Below, in pieces: positions 1 through 9,896 of a stretch of DNA of 64,000 nt. Below the pieces are notes generated by a model that saw nothing but the letters and a program-made list of their open reading frames with translations, did not search any database and had not been told where the DNA came from. The position numbers were made by a program, and so were the translations under genes. The DNA is from Hyphomicrobiales bacterium. Its GTDB lineage: Bacteria; Pseudomonadota; Alphaproteobacteria; Rhizobiales; Rhizobiaceae. The first letter of the stretch is position 1. Each line of letters opens with the position of its first letter. The DNA is taken from contig UBNQ01000006.1 in the NCBI GenBank assembly GCA_900466875.1, forward strand, positions 1 through 64,000, given 5' to 3'.

Positions 1-37
1 ACTCCCCTAGGGCGTGCCACCTCCCAATAAAGGCTGC

Positions 38-1870
38 TCACTTGGCCGGCGCTGCATCCAGCAGGCGCAACTGGATTCGTCTGCTTCCCTGCCAGTAGTC
101 GGCGCTCAGGGTTCCGGCGGCGTGGATCTGGAGACCACGCGACTTTGTCAGCAGATCGCCGAGCGGCGTATCGGCGGCACGGAACGCGATGCCGTCAAGG
201 CGTGAACCGTCCATGGCTTCCAGCGTGATCTTGATATGTGCCGTTCCCACGGGCCTCACATCCTTCAGGCGATGGGAGGGGATGGCGAAAATCGGCTGTG
301 GGTGACCCGAGCCGTAAGGCCCGGCCTTTTCAAGCTGATCGAAGAGATCCAGCGTTGCGCCTGATGCCGAAAGAGCGCCGTCGATCTTCAGTGAATGGTT
401 CGACACAAGGGATGGCACACGCGACGCGGCATTTTCCTCGAAAAACGTCCTCAGCGCGCCAAGCTTGCTGCGCTCGACGGTGAGGCCAGCTGCCATCGCG
501 TGACCGCCGCCCTTGACCAGCAGTCCGCCTTCAACGGCTGCGCGCACCATATGGCCCATGTCGAAACCGTTGATCGAACGGCCGGATCCGGTGCCCTTGC
601 CGGACGGATCGAAGGCGATGGCAAAGGCCGGACGCTTGAACTTTTCCTTCAGCCGCGCCGCCAGCAAGCCGACAATGCCGGGGTGCCAGCCTTCATGGGC
701 GGTGACCAGCACGTTGGCACCCTCCCCGTCCCCATATTCGGCAAGCACTTCGGCTTCCGCTTCGGCGAGCATTGCCGCTTCCATCGCCTGGCGGTCGCGA
801 TTGAGTTCGTCGAGGCGCGCGGCGATCTCTTCCGCCTGTGGGCCGTCGTCGAGGGTCAAGAGGCGGCTACCGAGCGCCGCGTCGCTGATTCGTCCGCCGG
901 CATTGATGCGCGGGCCGATCAGGAACCCGAAATGATACGGCGTCACAGGCCCGGACAGGCCGGCCTTCTTGAAAAGTGCGGCCAGACCAAAATTGGTCAT
1001 GTGGCGAGCGGCGATCAGACCCTTCACCACATAGGCCCGGTTCAGCCCCTTGAGTGGCACGACGTCACAGACGGTCGCGAGCGCGACGAGATCGATCCAT
1101 CCAAGAAGATCGAGATTTGCCGCGCGCCGATCCCCGGTTTCGCGCAGAAGGCGCGCCGTTGCGACAAGAACGAGAAAGACGACACCGGCGGCGCAGAGAT
1201 GCCCCTGCCCCGACAGATCGTCCTCGCGGTTCGGATTGACGAGAGCGACCGCCTTGGGCAGTTCGGTCCCCACCTGGTGATGGTCGATGACGACGACATC
1301 GCATCCCTTTGCCGCCGCGGCAGCCAGAGATTCGTGGCTGGTCGAACCGCAGTCGACGGTGACGATCAGGCTCGCACCACGCTCGATCAGCTGTTCCATG
1401 GCGGCGACATTCGGGCCGTAGCCTTCGAACACGCGATCCGGAATGTAGATCTCGGCATCAATGTCGAAATGTTTCAGGAAACGATAAAGAAGCGCCGAGG
1501 ATGAGGCGCCGTCGACATCATAGTCACCGAAGATCGCGACGCGTTCCCGTTTCCGGATCGCCTCCACAATCCGCGCGGCGGCCTTGTCGCAATCCGTCAG
1601 CGTCAACGGATCAGGCATCAGCGAACGGATGGTCGGATCGAGAAAAGCCGGCGCATCATCCAGTTGCACGCCACGCCCGGCAAGCACCCGCGCGACGATT
1701 TCGGGAATTCCGTGGATCTGGGCGATTGCCAGCGCACGGTTCTGCGCCGCCTGGTCGAGCCTGGACATCCAGCGTTGGCCAGAAGCCGAACGCTCGACAC
1801 CGAGAAAGGCCCGTTGAACGGGATCTGCAGGTTCCGGGGGCGTGAGAGCCGTAAAGGTCTTTGTCGTCAT
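38..1870 (-). CDS. recJ: Single-stranded-DNA-specific 5'-3' exonuclease RecJ
   Basis: RecJ degrades single-stranded DNA 5' to 3' during recombination (RecF pathway), mismatch repair and base-excision repair in the cytoplasm. The 610-residue protein has the DHH phosphoesterase motifs in order: DYDVDG near residue 116, a VDCGS motif near 172 and DHH near 196. A C-terminal DHHA1 region carries GGGHAMAAG, and an OB-like tail follows. The length is normal for the family. The start is the first in-frame ATG; it lies downstream of hom on the same strand with a small membrane-protein gene between them. Identification rests on the full set of DHH motifs and is secure. Confidence 0.97.
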   Translation of the reverse strand: MTTKTFTALTPPEPADPVQRAFLGVERSASGQRWMSRLDQAAQNRALAIAQIHGIPEIVARVLAGRGVQLDDAPAFLDPTIRSLMPDPLTLTDCDKAAARIVEAIRKRERVAIFGDYDVDGASSSALLYRFLKHFDIDAEIYIPDRVFEGYGPNVAAMEQLIERGASLIVTVDCGSTSHESLAAAAAKGCDVVVIDHHQVGTELPKAVALVNPNREDDLSGQGHLCAAGVVFLVLVATARLLRETGDRRAANLDLLGWIDLVALATVCDVVPLKGLNRAYVVKGLIAARHMTNFGLAALFKKAGLSGPVTPYHFGFLIGPRINAGGRISDAALGSRLLTLDDGPQAEEIAARLDELNRDRQAMEAAMLAEAEAEVLAEYGDGEGANVLVTAHEGWHPGIVGLLAARLKEKFKRPAFAIAFDPSGKGTGSGRSINGFDMGHMVRAAVEGGLLVKGGGHAMAAGLTVERSKLGALRTFFEENAASRVPSLVSNHSLKIDGALSASGATLDLFDQLEKAGPYGSGHPQPIFAIPSHRLKDVRPVGTAHIKITLEAMDGSRLDGIAFRAADTPLGDLLTKSRGLQIHAAGTLSADYWQGSRRIQLRLLDAAPAK

Positions 1871-1925
1871 CGGCTATCCATAGCCGACGACGTGCCGAAC
1901 CGGAAATGCTTTCAAGCAGAAGACG

Positions 1926-2150
1926 TCAGAGCCAGTTGTGGATCAACAACCACACCGCTGCAAACATCGACGCAGATGCGACGGCGAGGATTGCTACGAC
2001 AAAAGAGCCGGCCCTTTCGGGCTCTCCATCATCCTCGCCAACCAAGTCCTCGTTGAAAGAATAGACAAGTTTCAGGTATGGGACGTTATCGTGCCTCCCC
2101 CGCCGCAGCTTGGGGTGGCCGTAAGTGTCTTCACTCAGATCAATGGACAT
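1926..2150 (-). CDS. Small tail-anchored membrane protein, unknown function
   Basis: About 74 residues. The N-terminal two thirds are hydrophilic, with an acidic stretch (GEDDGEPE), and the C-terminus is a single hydrophobic helix from about residue 49 (SFVVAILAVASASMFAAVWL), so the protein is probably anchored in the inner membrane with its N-terminus in the cytoplasm. A strong ribosome site (AGGAGGAGG) sits 10 bases before the ATG at 2150; a GTG one codon upstream at 2153 is 7 bases from the same site and is an equally possible start. It lies between hom and recJ, the slot where I would expect a metabolic gene in relatives. I do not recognise the family. Confidence 0.6.
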   Translation of the reverse strand: MSIDLSEDTYGHPKLRRGRHDNVPYLKLVYSFNEDLVGEDDGEPERAGSFVVAILAVASASMFAAVWLLIHNWL

Positions 2151-2273
2151 CACGCAAACGCCTCCTCCTGCGATGGTGAATGAGGAGAGTGTAGGGTGAT
2201 TTGCTCCGGGCGACCAGTCATCAAACTGTCATCCCGAAACAATTTTCATGGAATGCTGAAATAAGCCGGGATT

Positions 2274-3593
2274 TCAGGACGCGCGGGGTCTCTCGATCCG
2301 GATCACCTGCGGCTCACCGACGAGATAAGTTTCCTGCTTGATCCCCTCGACCGCCTTGCGGATGGATGCTTCGGTGGTGGCATGGGTCACAAGGATGATC
2401 GTCTTCGAGCTGTCCGCCTGCGCCGGCTTCGGGCGCTGGACGATCGATTCCAGCGAGATGCTGTTTTCGGCCATCCGGGTCGCGACGCTGGCGAAGACGC
2501 CTGCCCGGTCTGCGACCGTCAGCCGGATGAAGTAACCGCCCTCATGGCTACGCATCCGTGCCTTCTGATAGGGAGCAAGCGAGATTGCGGGCTTGCCAAG
2601 CACAGGAACGCGCTGCGCGCCCGGCTGGCTCTTGGCGATGTCGGCAATATCGCCGAGCACGGCGGAGGCCGTGGCATTGCCGCCGGCACCCGGGCCGACC
2701 ATCAGAAGCTCGCCGAGAATATCGGATTCGATCGCGACCGCATTGGTGACGCCGTCGACCTGCGCGATGACGCTGTCGTGCGGCACCATGGTGGGATGAA
2801 CGCGCTGTTCGATACCGCTTTCGGTGCGCTGGGCAACGCCCAGGAGCTTGATGCGATAACCGAGATCGGATGCGGCACTGATATCGTCGATCGAGATATT
2901 GGTGATGCCTTCGAGATAGATCTCGTCGGCCGCGATTTTCGTGCCGAAAGCAAGCGTCGTCAGGATCGCGAGCTTGTGGGCGGTGTCATTGCCCTCGATA
3001 TCGAAGGCCGGATCGGCCTCTGCATAACCGAGACGCTGGGCTTCCTTCAGGCACTCGGCAAACGAAAGGCCTTCCTTCTCCATCTTGGTCAGGATGTAGT
3101 TGCAGGTGCCGTTCATGATGCCGTAGACGCGCGAGACGGTGTTGCCCGTCAAGCTTTCGCGCAGCGCCTTGATGACCGGGATACCGCCGGCAACGGCTGC
3201 TTCGAAATTCAGCAGCGCGCCTTTTTCCTCGGCGATCGTCGCTAGCTCGACGCCCGACGCCGCCAGCAGTGCCTTGTTGGCCGTCACCACATGGAGACCG
3301 CGTTCCAGCGCTATTTTCACGGAATCGGCTGCGGCACCGGTAGCGCCGCCCATCAGCTCGACGAAGACATCGATATCGGCTTCAGCGGCAAGCTTTTCCG
3401 GTGTTGCGAACCAGGCCATGCCGGACATGTCAAAGCCGCGGTCGCGATTGCGGTCACGGGCGGTAATGGCAGTGATCTCGATCGCTCGTCCACATGTCAC
3501 GGCCAGTTCATTGGCGCGCGTCTGGATGATCTTGACCAGCGAAGCACCCACGGTTCCAAGACCCGCGATGCCGACTTTGAGGGCGTCTGCCAT
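2274..3593 (-). CDS. hom: Homoserine dehydrogenase
   Basis: Reduces aspartate semialdehyde to homoserine with NAD(P)H, the branch point towards threonine and methionine. The 439 residues contain an N-terminal Rossmann motif GLGTVG (residues 10-15), the central catalytic domain with GIMNGTCNYILT and the downstream EGNDTAHKL segment, and a C-terminal ACT domain (about 350-430) that in this family gives threonine feedback control. This is the stand-alone form, not fused to aspartate kinase. The start MADALKVGIAGLG follows family practice. A terminator just upstream separates it from the aminotransferase gene on the same strand. Confidence 0.97.
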   Translation of the reverse strand: MADALKVGIAGLGTVGASLVKIIQTRANELAVTCGRAIEITAITARDRNRDRGFDMSGMAWFATPEKLAAEADIDVFVELMGGATGAAADSVKIALERGLHVVTANKALLAASGVELATIAEEKGALLNFEAAVAGGIPVIKALRESLTGNTVSRVYGIMNGTCNYILTKMEKEGLSFAECLKEAQRLGYAEADPAFDIEGNDTAHKLAILTTLAFGTKIAADEIYLEGITNISIDDISAASDLGYRIKLLGVAQRTESGIEQRVHPTMVPHDSVIAQVDGVTNAVAIESDILGELLMVGPGAGGNATASAVLGDIADIAKSQPGAQRVPVLGKPAISLAPYQKARMRSHEGGYFIRLTVADRAGVFASVATRMAENSISLESIVQRPKPAQADSSKTIILVTHATTEASIRKAVEGIKQETYLVGEPQVIRIERPRAS

Positions 3594-3611
3594 TTCGCAT
3601 TCCCGATGTTT

Positions 3612-3640
3612 GAAAAAGCGGCCACGAACGGGCCGCTTGA
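3612..3640 (-). terminator. Rho-independent terminator after the aminotransferase gene
   Basis: On the minus strand an AGCGGCC/GGCCGCT stem is followed by a run of five T. It lies between the end of the aminotransferase gene and the start of hom, so hom probably has its own promoter. Confidence 0.75.
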
Positions 3641-3666
3641 GGCTGATTACGGTCGAGGACCGGAGA

Positions 3667-4887
3667 TTAGCGATGCGAGTTCAACGAAATCACGTTGTGC
3701 ATCGTGTCGTCGGCGGTGGAAAAGAACTTCTTGATGCTACGGGCCGCCTGACGGATCCGGTGCTCGTTCTCGACGAGTGCAAGGCGCACGTAATCATCGC
3801 CCATTTCGCCAAACCCGATACCCGGAGCAACGGCGACATCGGCCTTTTCGACCAGAAGCTTGGAAAATTCGAGCGAGCCGAGATGGCGGAACTTTTCCGG
3901 GATCTTTGCCCAGGCAAACATGGTCGCAGCCGGCGGCGGCACTTCGAAACCTGCCTTGCCGAAAGCATCGACCATGACGTCACGGCGGCGCTTGTAGACA
4001 TTGCGGACTTCCGCAATATCGGAACCATCGCCGTTCAATGCGTGAGTTGCGGCCACCTGAATGGGCGTAAACGCGCCGTAATCCAGATAGGATTTCACAC
4101 GTGTCAGCGCCGCGATCAGGCGCTCGTTGCCAACGGCAAAGCCCATGCGCCAGCCAGGCATGGAGAAGGTTTTCGACATCGAGGTGAACTCGACGCAGAC
4201 GTCGATGGCACCCGGCACTTCAAGAACCGATGGCGGCGGATTGTTGTCGTCGAAGTAGATTTCCGAATAGGCCAGATCCGACAGAACGATGATATCGTGC
4301 TTCTTGGCGAACGCGATGACGTCCTTATAGAAATCAAGCGTTGCGACATAGGCGGTCGGGTTGGACGGATAGTTGATGATCAGCGCCAGCGGCTTGGGGA
4401 TCGAATGCTTGATCGCGCGCTCCAGCGGCGGGAAAAAGCTGTCGTCGGGTTCGACCGGCAGAGACCGGATCACACCGCCCGCCATCAGAAAACCGAAGGC
4501 GTGGATAGGATAGGTCGGGTTGGGGCACAGGATGACATCGCCCGGTGCCGTGATCGCCTGCGCCATGTTGGCGAAGCCTTCCTTCGACCCGAGGGTCGCC
4601 ACGACCTGAGTATCAGGATTGAGCTTCACGCCGAATCGGCGCGCGTAATAGGCGGCCTGGGCACGGCGCAGGCCGGGAATACCCTTGGAGGACGAATAAC
4701 GGTGAGTGCGCGGGTCCTGGACCACTTCGCACAGCTTGTCGACGATCGCCTTGGGTGTCGGAAGGTCCGGATTGCCCATGCCGAGATCGATAATGTCCGC
4801 GCCACCCGCTCGCGCGCTGGCCTTCAAACGGTTGACCTGTTCGAAAACGTAAGGCGGCAGTCTGCGGACTTTGTGAAACTCTTCCAT
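3667..4887 (-). CDS. AlaC-type class I aminotransferase (PLP-dependent)
   Basis: A fold-type I PLP enzyme of 406 residues. It has the substrate/PLP-binding GNPDLPTP segment, NYPSNPTA (PLP-binding Asn), the Asp/Tyr pair in SDLAYSEIYFDD, and the Schiff-base lysine in SMSKTFSMPGWRMG. This combination matches the AlaC (alanine-synthesising, glutamate-pyruvate) group, which is often annotated as LL-diaminopimelate aminotransferase; the exact amino donor cannot be read from sequence. The start was moved to the second Met (MEEFHKVRRLPPYVFEQ), which follows a GGAAGAG site and is the usual rhizobial start. An alternative ATG lies at 4899. Confidence 0.88.
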   Translation of the reverse strand: MEEFHKVRRLPPYVFEQVNRLKASARAGGADIIDLGMGNPDLPTPKAIVDKLCEVVQDPRTHRYSSSKGIPGLRRAQAAYYARRFGVKLNPDTQVVATLGSKEGFANMAQAITAPGDVILCPNPTYPIHAFGFLMAGGVIRSLPVEPDDSFFPPLERAIKHSIPKPLALIINYPSNPTAYVATLDFYKDVIAFAKKHDIIVLSDLAYSEIYFDDNNPPPSVLEVPGAIDVCVEFTSMSKTFSMPGWRMGFAVGNERLIAALTRVKSYLDYGAFTPIQVAATHALNGDGSDIAEVRNVYKRRRDVMVDAFGKAGFEVPPPAATMFAWAKIPEKFRHLGSLEFSKLLVEKADVAVAPGIGFGEMGDDYVRLALVENEHRIRQAARSIKKFFSTADDTMHNVISLNSHR

Positions 4888-4995
4888 CTCTCTTCCCATG
4901 GGGCACGAAGCAGCAATTGCGCGACATCAATGTGTCGCATCTGCCTGCTTTGCGGCCAAACCGGACGAAAGGCAAGTGCTAAGAGAGAGCAGACG

Positions 4996-5397
4996 TTACT
5001 TCGAGATGTCGTTCAGCGCGTCGGTGCCGTGTTCGGTGGCCAGTTTGCGGTATTCGGCGACCCGCCTTTTATATTCCGCCTCGCTGATCGAGCCGCTACG
5101 GCGGGCGCGGGCAAGAGCTGCCATGCGCGGTTCGGATTTGTTGTAATCCTCGTCCTCGATCTGCTCGTTGGCGGCGAGCAGCGTGCGGTCGAAGGTCGGA
5201 TAGGTTCCGGTATCCTTCTTCACCACCGGACCCGGCGCACGTTCCGCTTTCGACTGGGAAATCACGGCCGGAGGCGCGGTGTTGGGAATGCCGTCATCAA
5301 GCGCAAAGCTCTGGCTGTTGCAGGAAGCCAGCAGCGGCAATAGAGCCAGAGATGTCACGACCGACAAGCATCTGATCCCGTGCTTTTGAATTCCCAT
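4996..5397 (-). CDS. Putative lipoprotein with C-terminal SHOCT-like segment
   Basis: 133 residues. A signal peptide ends in the lipobox LLASC, so the mature protein probably starts at Cys26 and is lipid-anchored in the envelope. The middle is a disordered Pro/Lys linker. The C-terminal 40 residues (from RMAALARARRSGSISEAEY) resemble a SHOCT-type short helical module, with alternating small and charged residues. It is transcribed away from phaC, with a 135-base shared promoter region. Function unknown. Confidence 0.7.
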   Translation of the reverse strand: MGIQKHGIRCLSVVTSLALLPLLASCNSQSFALDDGIPNTAPPAVISQSKAERAPGPVVKKDTGTYPTFDRTLLAANEQIEDEDYNKSEPRMAALARARRSGSISEAEYKRRVAEYRKLATEHGTDALNDISK

Positions 5398-5532
5398 AGG
5401 CCTGCCCCATCTCCGTCAATATCGTAACCGGACCCCGTCCGATCCTGAAGCGGCGGCGATCACCCGCCACCGTCATCCTTTCGGGCACTTGTATTCGGTT
5501 TCGGGGGCGATGTACAAACGAAAACAACGGTC

Positions 5533-7419
5533 ATGCACGGGAGGCTGCGATTGGCGCGAAAGTCCGACGATCACGGGCATTCCGGACAGGAATTTCCCGG
5601 CTTCGATGCGCGTTTCTTCGAAACCTACGCAATCAAGGATCCCCAGTCCCTGATGATGAATGCTGCGCGGGCGCTTGAGAATCTGGGTCACGCAGCGTCC
5701 GAATGGATCGGGCCGCGTGAACGCGGCGAGACCTCGGACGATCTTTTTGCCGGGCCGATCGGCGATTTCATCAAGACCATGTCGGCGCTTACCGAATACT
5801 GGATGTCCGACCAAAAGCGGATGCTCGAAGCGCAAACCCTGCTCATGTCGACCTATTTAGAGATCTGGATGCGCAGCGTTCAGCAGGCGGGCGGGGCTGA
5901 GGACAAGAGCGCCGAGGCCGAAATGGCGGCCAACAAGGATCGGCGTTTCGCCGACGAGGACTGGTATCGCAACCCGTTCTTCTCCTTCCTGCGGCAGGTC
6001 TACCAGGCGAGCGCCTCCTGGGCCGACAGGCTGGTCACGGAGGCAGACGGGCTCGACGCAATGACCAAATACAAGGCTCGTTTCTATGTCAGGCAGTTCA
6101 CGGCCGCCCTTTCACCCAGCAATTTCGCGGTGACCAATCCTGAAGTCTATCGCGAGACGGTGGAAAGCCACGGGATGAACCTGGTTGCCGGCATGCGCAT
6201 GCTGACCGAGGACGTGATTGCCGGCGGCGGACATTTGCGGCTACGCCAAACGGACGCCAAACAGTTTGCCGTTGGGACCAATCTCGCTTTGACGCCCGGC
6301 AAGGTGATTGCCCGCAACGCGCTTTGCGAGATCATCCAATATGCTCCCTCGACGGAGACGGTGCTCAAGCGGCCGCTGGTCATCATCCCGCCCTGGATCA
6401 ACAAGTTCTACATTCTCGACCTCACGCCGGAGAAAAGCTTCATCAAGTGGTGTGTCGACCAGGGGCATACGGTGTTCGTGGTCTCCTGGGTCAATCCGGA
6501 CCGCGACCATGCGACGAAGGATTGGGAAGCCTACATTCGCGAAGGCATCGATTTCGCGCTCGATACGGCCGAACAGGCGACGGGAGAAAAACAGGCCAAC
6601 GTCATCGGTTATTGCGTTGGCGGCACGCTGCTTGCCGCAGCGCTTGCCTGGCATGCTCAGACGAAGGACGCACGGATCGCCTCTGCCACGCTCCTGACCG
6701 CGCAGGTGGATTTCGTCGAGGCCGGAGAGTTGAAGGTTTTTGTCGACGAGGAACAGCTTGCCGTCATCGAAAAACAGATGGAGGCGAGCGGTTATCTGGC
6801 GGCGTCGCAGATGGCAGCCGCCTTCAACCTTCTCCGATCGTCGGAACTCATCTGGCCTTATGTCGTCAACAATTACCTCAAGGGCAAGGATCCGATGCCC
6901 TTCGACCTTCTCTACTGGAATTCCGATTCGACGCGGGTCGCGGCCGCCAACCATGCCTATTATCTGCGCAACTGCTATCTGGACAACGCGCTTTCCGCCG
7001 GCCAGATGAGGCTCGGCGGCGGCACCATCGATCTTAGCGACATCAACATCCCGATCTACAATCTGGCTACGCGGGAAGATCACATCGCCCCTGCCCGATC
7101 GGTCTTTCGCGGAAACGCGCTGTTCGGCGGCCCGGTCGAATTCGTGCTGTCCGGTTCCGGGCATATTGCCGGCGTCGTCAATCCGCCCAGCCGGACAAAA
7201 TACCGCTACTGGGCTAGGGCCGAGACAAGCGGCAAGCCGGCCGACACGCTGGACGGGTGGCTGGAGGATGCCACGGAGACCGCCGGTTCCTGGTGGCCCC
7301 ATTGGCAGGCCTGGGTGGAAGCGCTGGAGCCTCAACGTGTACCCGCCCGCACTCCCGGCGACCGCGACCTGTCACCACTCGCAGATGCGCCCGGAACCTA
7401 TGTTCTGGCGCGCGCCTGA
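5533..7419 (+). CDS. phaC: Class I poly(3-hydroxyalkanoate) polymerase PhaC
   Basis: Polymerises (R)-3-hydroxybutyryl-CoA into PHB storage granules. About 628 residues, with the N-terminal PhaC_N domain and an alpha/beta-hydrolase core. The lipase-like box is GYCVGG with nucleophile Cys361, the catalytic Asp lies in ATREDHIAP and the His in SGSGHIAGV. These are the hallmarks of an active synthase of ordinary class I size. The start is uncertain: the ATG at 5533 has a weak site, while a TTG at 5551 sits 6 bases after a strong GGGAGG. The sfsA gene begins 10 bases after the stop, so the two are probably cotranscribed. Confidence 0.95.
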   Translation: MHGRLRLARKSDDHGHSGQEFPGFDARFFETYAIKDPQSLMMNAARALENLGHAASEWIGPRERGETSDDLFAGPIGDFIKTMSALTEYWMSDQKRMLEAQTLLMSTYLEIWMRSVQQAGGAEDKSAEAEMAANKDRRFADEDWYRNPFFSFLRQVYQASASWADRLVTEADGLDAMTKYKARFYVRQFTAALSPSNFAVTNPEVYRETVESHGMNLVAGMRMLTEDVIAGGGHLRLRQTDAKQFAVGTNLALTPGKVIARNALCEIIQYAPSTETVLKRPLVIIPPWINKFYILDLTPEKSFIKWCVDQGHTVFVVSWVNPDRDHATKDWEAYIREGIDFALDTAEQATGEKQANVIGYCVGGTLLAAALAWHAQTKDARIASATLLTAQVDFVEAGELKVFVDEEQLAVIEKQMEASGYLAASQMAAAFNLLRSSELIWPYVVNNYLKGKDPMPFDLLYWNSDSTRVAAANHAYYLRNCYLDNALSAGQMRLGGGTIDLSDINIPIYNLATREDHIAPARSVFRGNALFGGPVEFVLSGSGHIAGVVNPPSRTKYRYWARAETSGKPADTLDGWLEDATETAGSWWPHWQAWVEALEPQRVPARTPGDRDLSPLADAPGTYVLARA

Positions 7420-7429
7420 CGGATATTTC

Positions 7430-8194
7430 ATGCGATTTCATCCTCCTCTCGTTCCCGCCACGCTGGTCCAGCGCTACAAGCGTTTCCTGTTCGATGCCGT
7501 TCTCGAAGACGGGACGCCCATCACCGGCTCCTGCCCGAATACCGGTTCGATGCGCGGGCTGACGACACCCGGATCGAAGATCTGGCTGTCGGAACATGAC
7601 AGCCCGACCCGCAAATACCGACATGTCTTCGAGATGATCGAGGCCGAGGGCGAAATGGTCGGCGTCAATACCGGCATGCCGAACCGGCTGGCGGAAGAAG
7701 CGATCCGCGCCGGCCTGATCCCCAGTCTTTCCGGATACTCGACGATCCTGCGGGAGCAGAAATACGGCCGAAATTCGAGGATCGATTTCCTGCTGAAGCA
7801 CGGCGACCTGCCGGATGCCTATGTGGAAGTGAAAAACGTCCATTTCAGCCGGCAGACCGGTCTGGCCGAATTCCCCGATACTGTGACCAAGCGCGGTGCA
7901 AAACATCTCGAAGAACTCGGCGACATGGCCGAGCTCGGCCACCTGGCGGTGATGGTCTACCTGATCCAGCGATCGGACTGCGAAAGCTTTGCGATCTGCG
8001 CCGACCTCGATCCCTTCTATGCTGCGGCATTCGTCCGCGCACAGAGCCGCGGCGTTGAGGCCTATGCGCTGCGATGCAGGGTGACGACCGAGGGGATAGA
8101 GCCGCTGGGCCTGATCGAAATGGCGCCTCCGGCGAAAGGAATGCAGTCGCAGTTACTGTTCGGCATGGACGAAGACGGGCGTGCTGCATTATGA
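7430..8194 (+). CDS. sfsA: SfsA family DNA/RNA nuclease-like protein
   Basis: A protein of the sugar fermentation stimulation family with a nuclease-like fold; in E. coli it was tied to maltose gene expression, but its molecular role is unclear. The 254 residues carry the family signatures: GSCPNTGSM near the N-terminus, [14 protein letters not shown] and [10 protein letters not shown] (the endonuclease-like D...ExK core), then [16 protein letters not shown]. The start [20 protein letters not shown] is used because the longer frame runs back into phaC in another frame. It overlaps or abuts map. Confidence 0.93.
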   Translation: MRFHPPLVPATLVQRYKRFLFDAVLEDGTPITGSCPNTGSMRGLTTPGSKIWLSEHDSPTRKYRHVFEMIEAEGEMVGVNTGMPNRLAEEAIRAGLIPSLSGYSTILREQKYGRNSRIDFLLKHGDLPDAYVEVKNVHFSRQTGLAEFPDTVTKRGAKHLEELGDMAELGHLAVMVYLIQRSDCESFAICADLDPFYAAAFVRAQSRGVEAYALRCRVTTEGIEPLGLIEMAPPAKGMQSQLLFGMDEDGRAAL

Positions 8195-8219
8195 ACGGGG
8201 GAACGATGAGAGAAAGATG

Positions 8220-9059
8220 ATGGTCAATTATATCGAGGCGGTTTCCGCCCCCCCCAAAAACACGGGTGCAATCCGTCTTTACAACACGACCGACGATTTC
8301 GCCGGCATGCGCAAGGCGTGTCTTCTGACCGCGCGCTGCCTCGATGAACTCGCTTCGATCATCAAGCCGGGCATCACGACCAGCGCGATCGACCGGTTCG
8401 TCTTCGAATTCGGCATGGATCACGGCGCGCTTCCCGCAACGCTGAACTATCGCGGTTACAAATATTCCGTCTGCACCTCGATCAACCACGTCGTCTGCCA
8501 TGGCATGCCGGACGACAAGCCGCTGCGCGAGGGTGATATCGTCAATATCGACGTCACCTATATCCTCGACGGATGGCATGGCGATTCGAGCCGCATGTAT
8601 CCGGTCGGCCAGATCAAGCGTGCCGCCGAACGGCTTCTGGAAGTGACCTATGAATGCCTGCTGCGCGGCATTGCGGTGGTGAAGCCCGGCGTACGCACCG
8701 GCGCGATCGGCGAAGCGATCCAGACTTATGCCGAGGCGGAACGCTGCTCGGTGGTGCGCGATTTCTGCGGCCATGGTGTCGGGCGGCTGTTTCATGATTC
8801 GCCGAACATCCTGCATTACGGCCGGTCCGACGAAGGGCCGGAACTGAAGGAAGGGATGATCTTCACCATCGAGCCGATGATCAACCTGGGCAAGCCGCAT
8901 GTGAAGGTTCTGGCCGACGGCTGGACCGCTGTGACCCGCGACCGGTCGCTATCGGCCCAGTATGAGCATGCGGTCGGCGTCACCGCCACGGGCTGCGAGA
9001 TCTTCACCCTTTCTCCCGGCGGCTTCGACCGTCCCGGACTTCCGCCGCTCGAAGGCTGA
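8220..9059 (+). CDS. map: Type I methionine aminopeptidase
   Basis: Removes the initiator methionine from nascent proteins. The 279-residue protein has the pita-bread metal ligands in order: two Asp in NIDVTYILDGWHGDSS, His in FCGHGVGR, Glu in FTIEPM and Glu in YEHAVGV. The start MVNYIEAVSAP follows a GAGAGAAAG site; an adjacent ATG at 8217 is equivalent, and an ATG at 8181 would overlap sfsA but has no good site. A run of eight C followed by five A lies about 30 bases into the gene. The radC gene begins 3 bases after the stop, indicating an operon. Confidence 0.96.
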   Translation: MVNYIEAVSAPPKNTGAIRLYNTTDDFAGMRKACLLTARCLDELASIIKPGITTSAIDRFVFEFGMDHGALPATLNYRGYKYSVCTSINHVVCHGMPDDKPLREGDIVNIDVTYILDGWHGDSSRMYPVGQIKRAAERLLEVTYECLLRGIAVVKPGVRTGAIGEAIQTYAEAERCSVVRDFCGHGVGRLFHDSPNILHYGRSDEGPELKEGMIFTIEPMINLGKPHVKVLADGWTAVTRDRSLSAQYEHAVGVTATGCEIFTLSPGGFDRPGLPPLEG

Positions 9060-9062
9060 TCC

Positions 9063-9881
9063 ATGAACAAGCGCCCCTTTTCCTCGCACGGACCAGATCA
9101 ACCAGCCGAGGAGACGGGGCGTGACGACCTGTTTACTGACGAGCGCGGTCATTTTGCCGAACATGTTGGAAAACGGGCGCCCCTGAAGGCGGATCGGCTA
9201 CCCGACGCCGCCGAGCATTATCTCGGGCATCGCGAACGGTTGCGCGACAAATATCGAGACCACGGCGACACGTCTCTCGCCGATTATGAAATTCTCGAAC
9301 TCCTGTTGTTTCGGTCGATCCCGCGCAGGGATACGAAGCCACTCGCCAAGGCGCTGCTGGCCCGCTTTGGTTCTCTTGCCGGTGTCTTCGGCGCGCCGGT
9401 CAGCCTCTTGCAGGAGGTAAAAGGGATCGGTGAGAACGTGGCTCTCGACCTGAAACTGGTGGCAACGGTCGGCCAGCGGATATTGCGGAGCGAACTGCGG
9501 GAAAAGCAGGTGCTTTCCTCTTGGTCATCGGTGATCGATTATTGCCATGCTGCGATGGCCTATGAAGCGCGCGAACAGTTTCGCATTCTCTTTCTCGACA
9601 AGCGCAATGCGCTGATTGCCGACGAAATCCAGGGCAAAGGTACGGTCGATCATACGCCGGTCTATCCGCGCGAAGTGGTGCGGCGAGCGCTGGAACTCTC
9701 CGCCACGGCCATCATTCTCGTCCACAATCATCCAAGTGGCGATCCGACCCCGTCACGCGCCGATATCGACATGACGAAAACGATCGTGGATACGGCAAAG
9801 CCGCTCGGCATCACCGTCCACGATCACATCATCATCGGCAAGGATGGTCATGCAAGCCTCAAGGGGCTGAGGCTGATCTGA
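9063..9881 (+). CDS. radC: RadC family JAB1/MPN protein
   Basis: 272 residues. A disordered N-terminus of about 55 residues is followed by the UPF0758 helix-hairpin-helix region ([27 protein letters not shown]) and a JAB1/MPN metalloprotease-like domain. The JAMM zinc motif is complete ([14 protein letters not shown] from about residue 221, with the upstream Glu in AREQFR). Historically called a DNA repair protein, its actual role is not settled. It is probably cotranscribed with map. Confidence 0.93.
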   Translation: MNKRPFSSHGPDQPAEETGRDDLFTDERGHFAEHVGKRAPLKADRLPDAAEHYLGHRERLRDKYRDHGDTSLADYEILELLLFRSIPRRDTKPLAKALLARFGSLAGVFGAPVSLLQEVKGIGENVALDLKLVATVGQRILRSELREKQVLSSWSSVIDYCHAAMAYEAREQFRILFLDKRNALIADEIQGKGTVDHTPVYPREVVRRALELSATAIILVHNHPSGDPTPSRADIDMTKTIVDTAKPLGITVHDHIIIGKDGHASLKGLRLI

Positions 9882-9896
9882 CCCCTCACCTTAGCG

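Noticed and set aside
395-1504. A 369-codon plus-strand frame inside recJ
   Set aside because: Antisense to the conserved DHH motifs of recJ and without ribosome site or domain.
3139-5343. A 734-codon plus-strand frame across hom and the aminotransferase
   Set aside because: It runs antisense to two well-supported enzymes, has no recognisable domain and its composition (Arg/Asp/Gly-rich) is that of a shadow of high-GC coding sequence.
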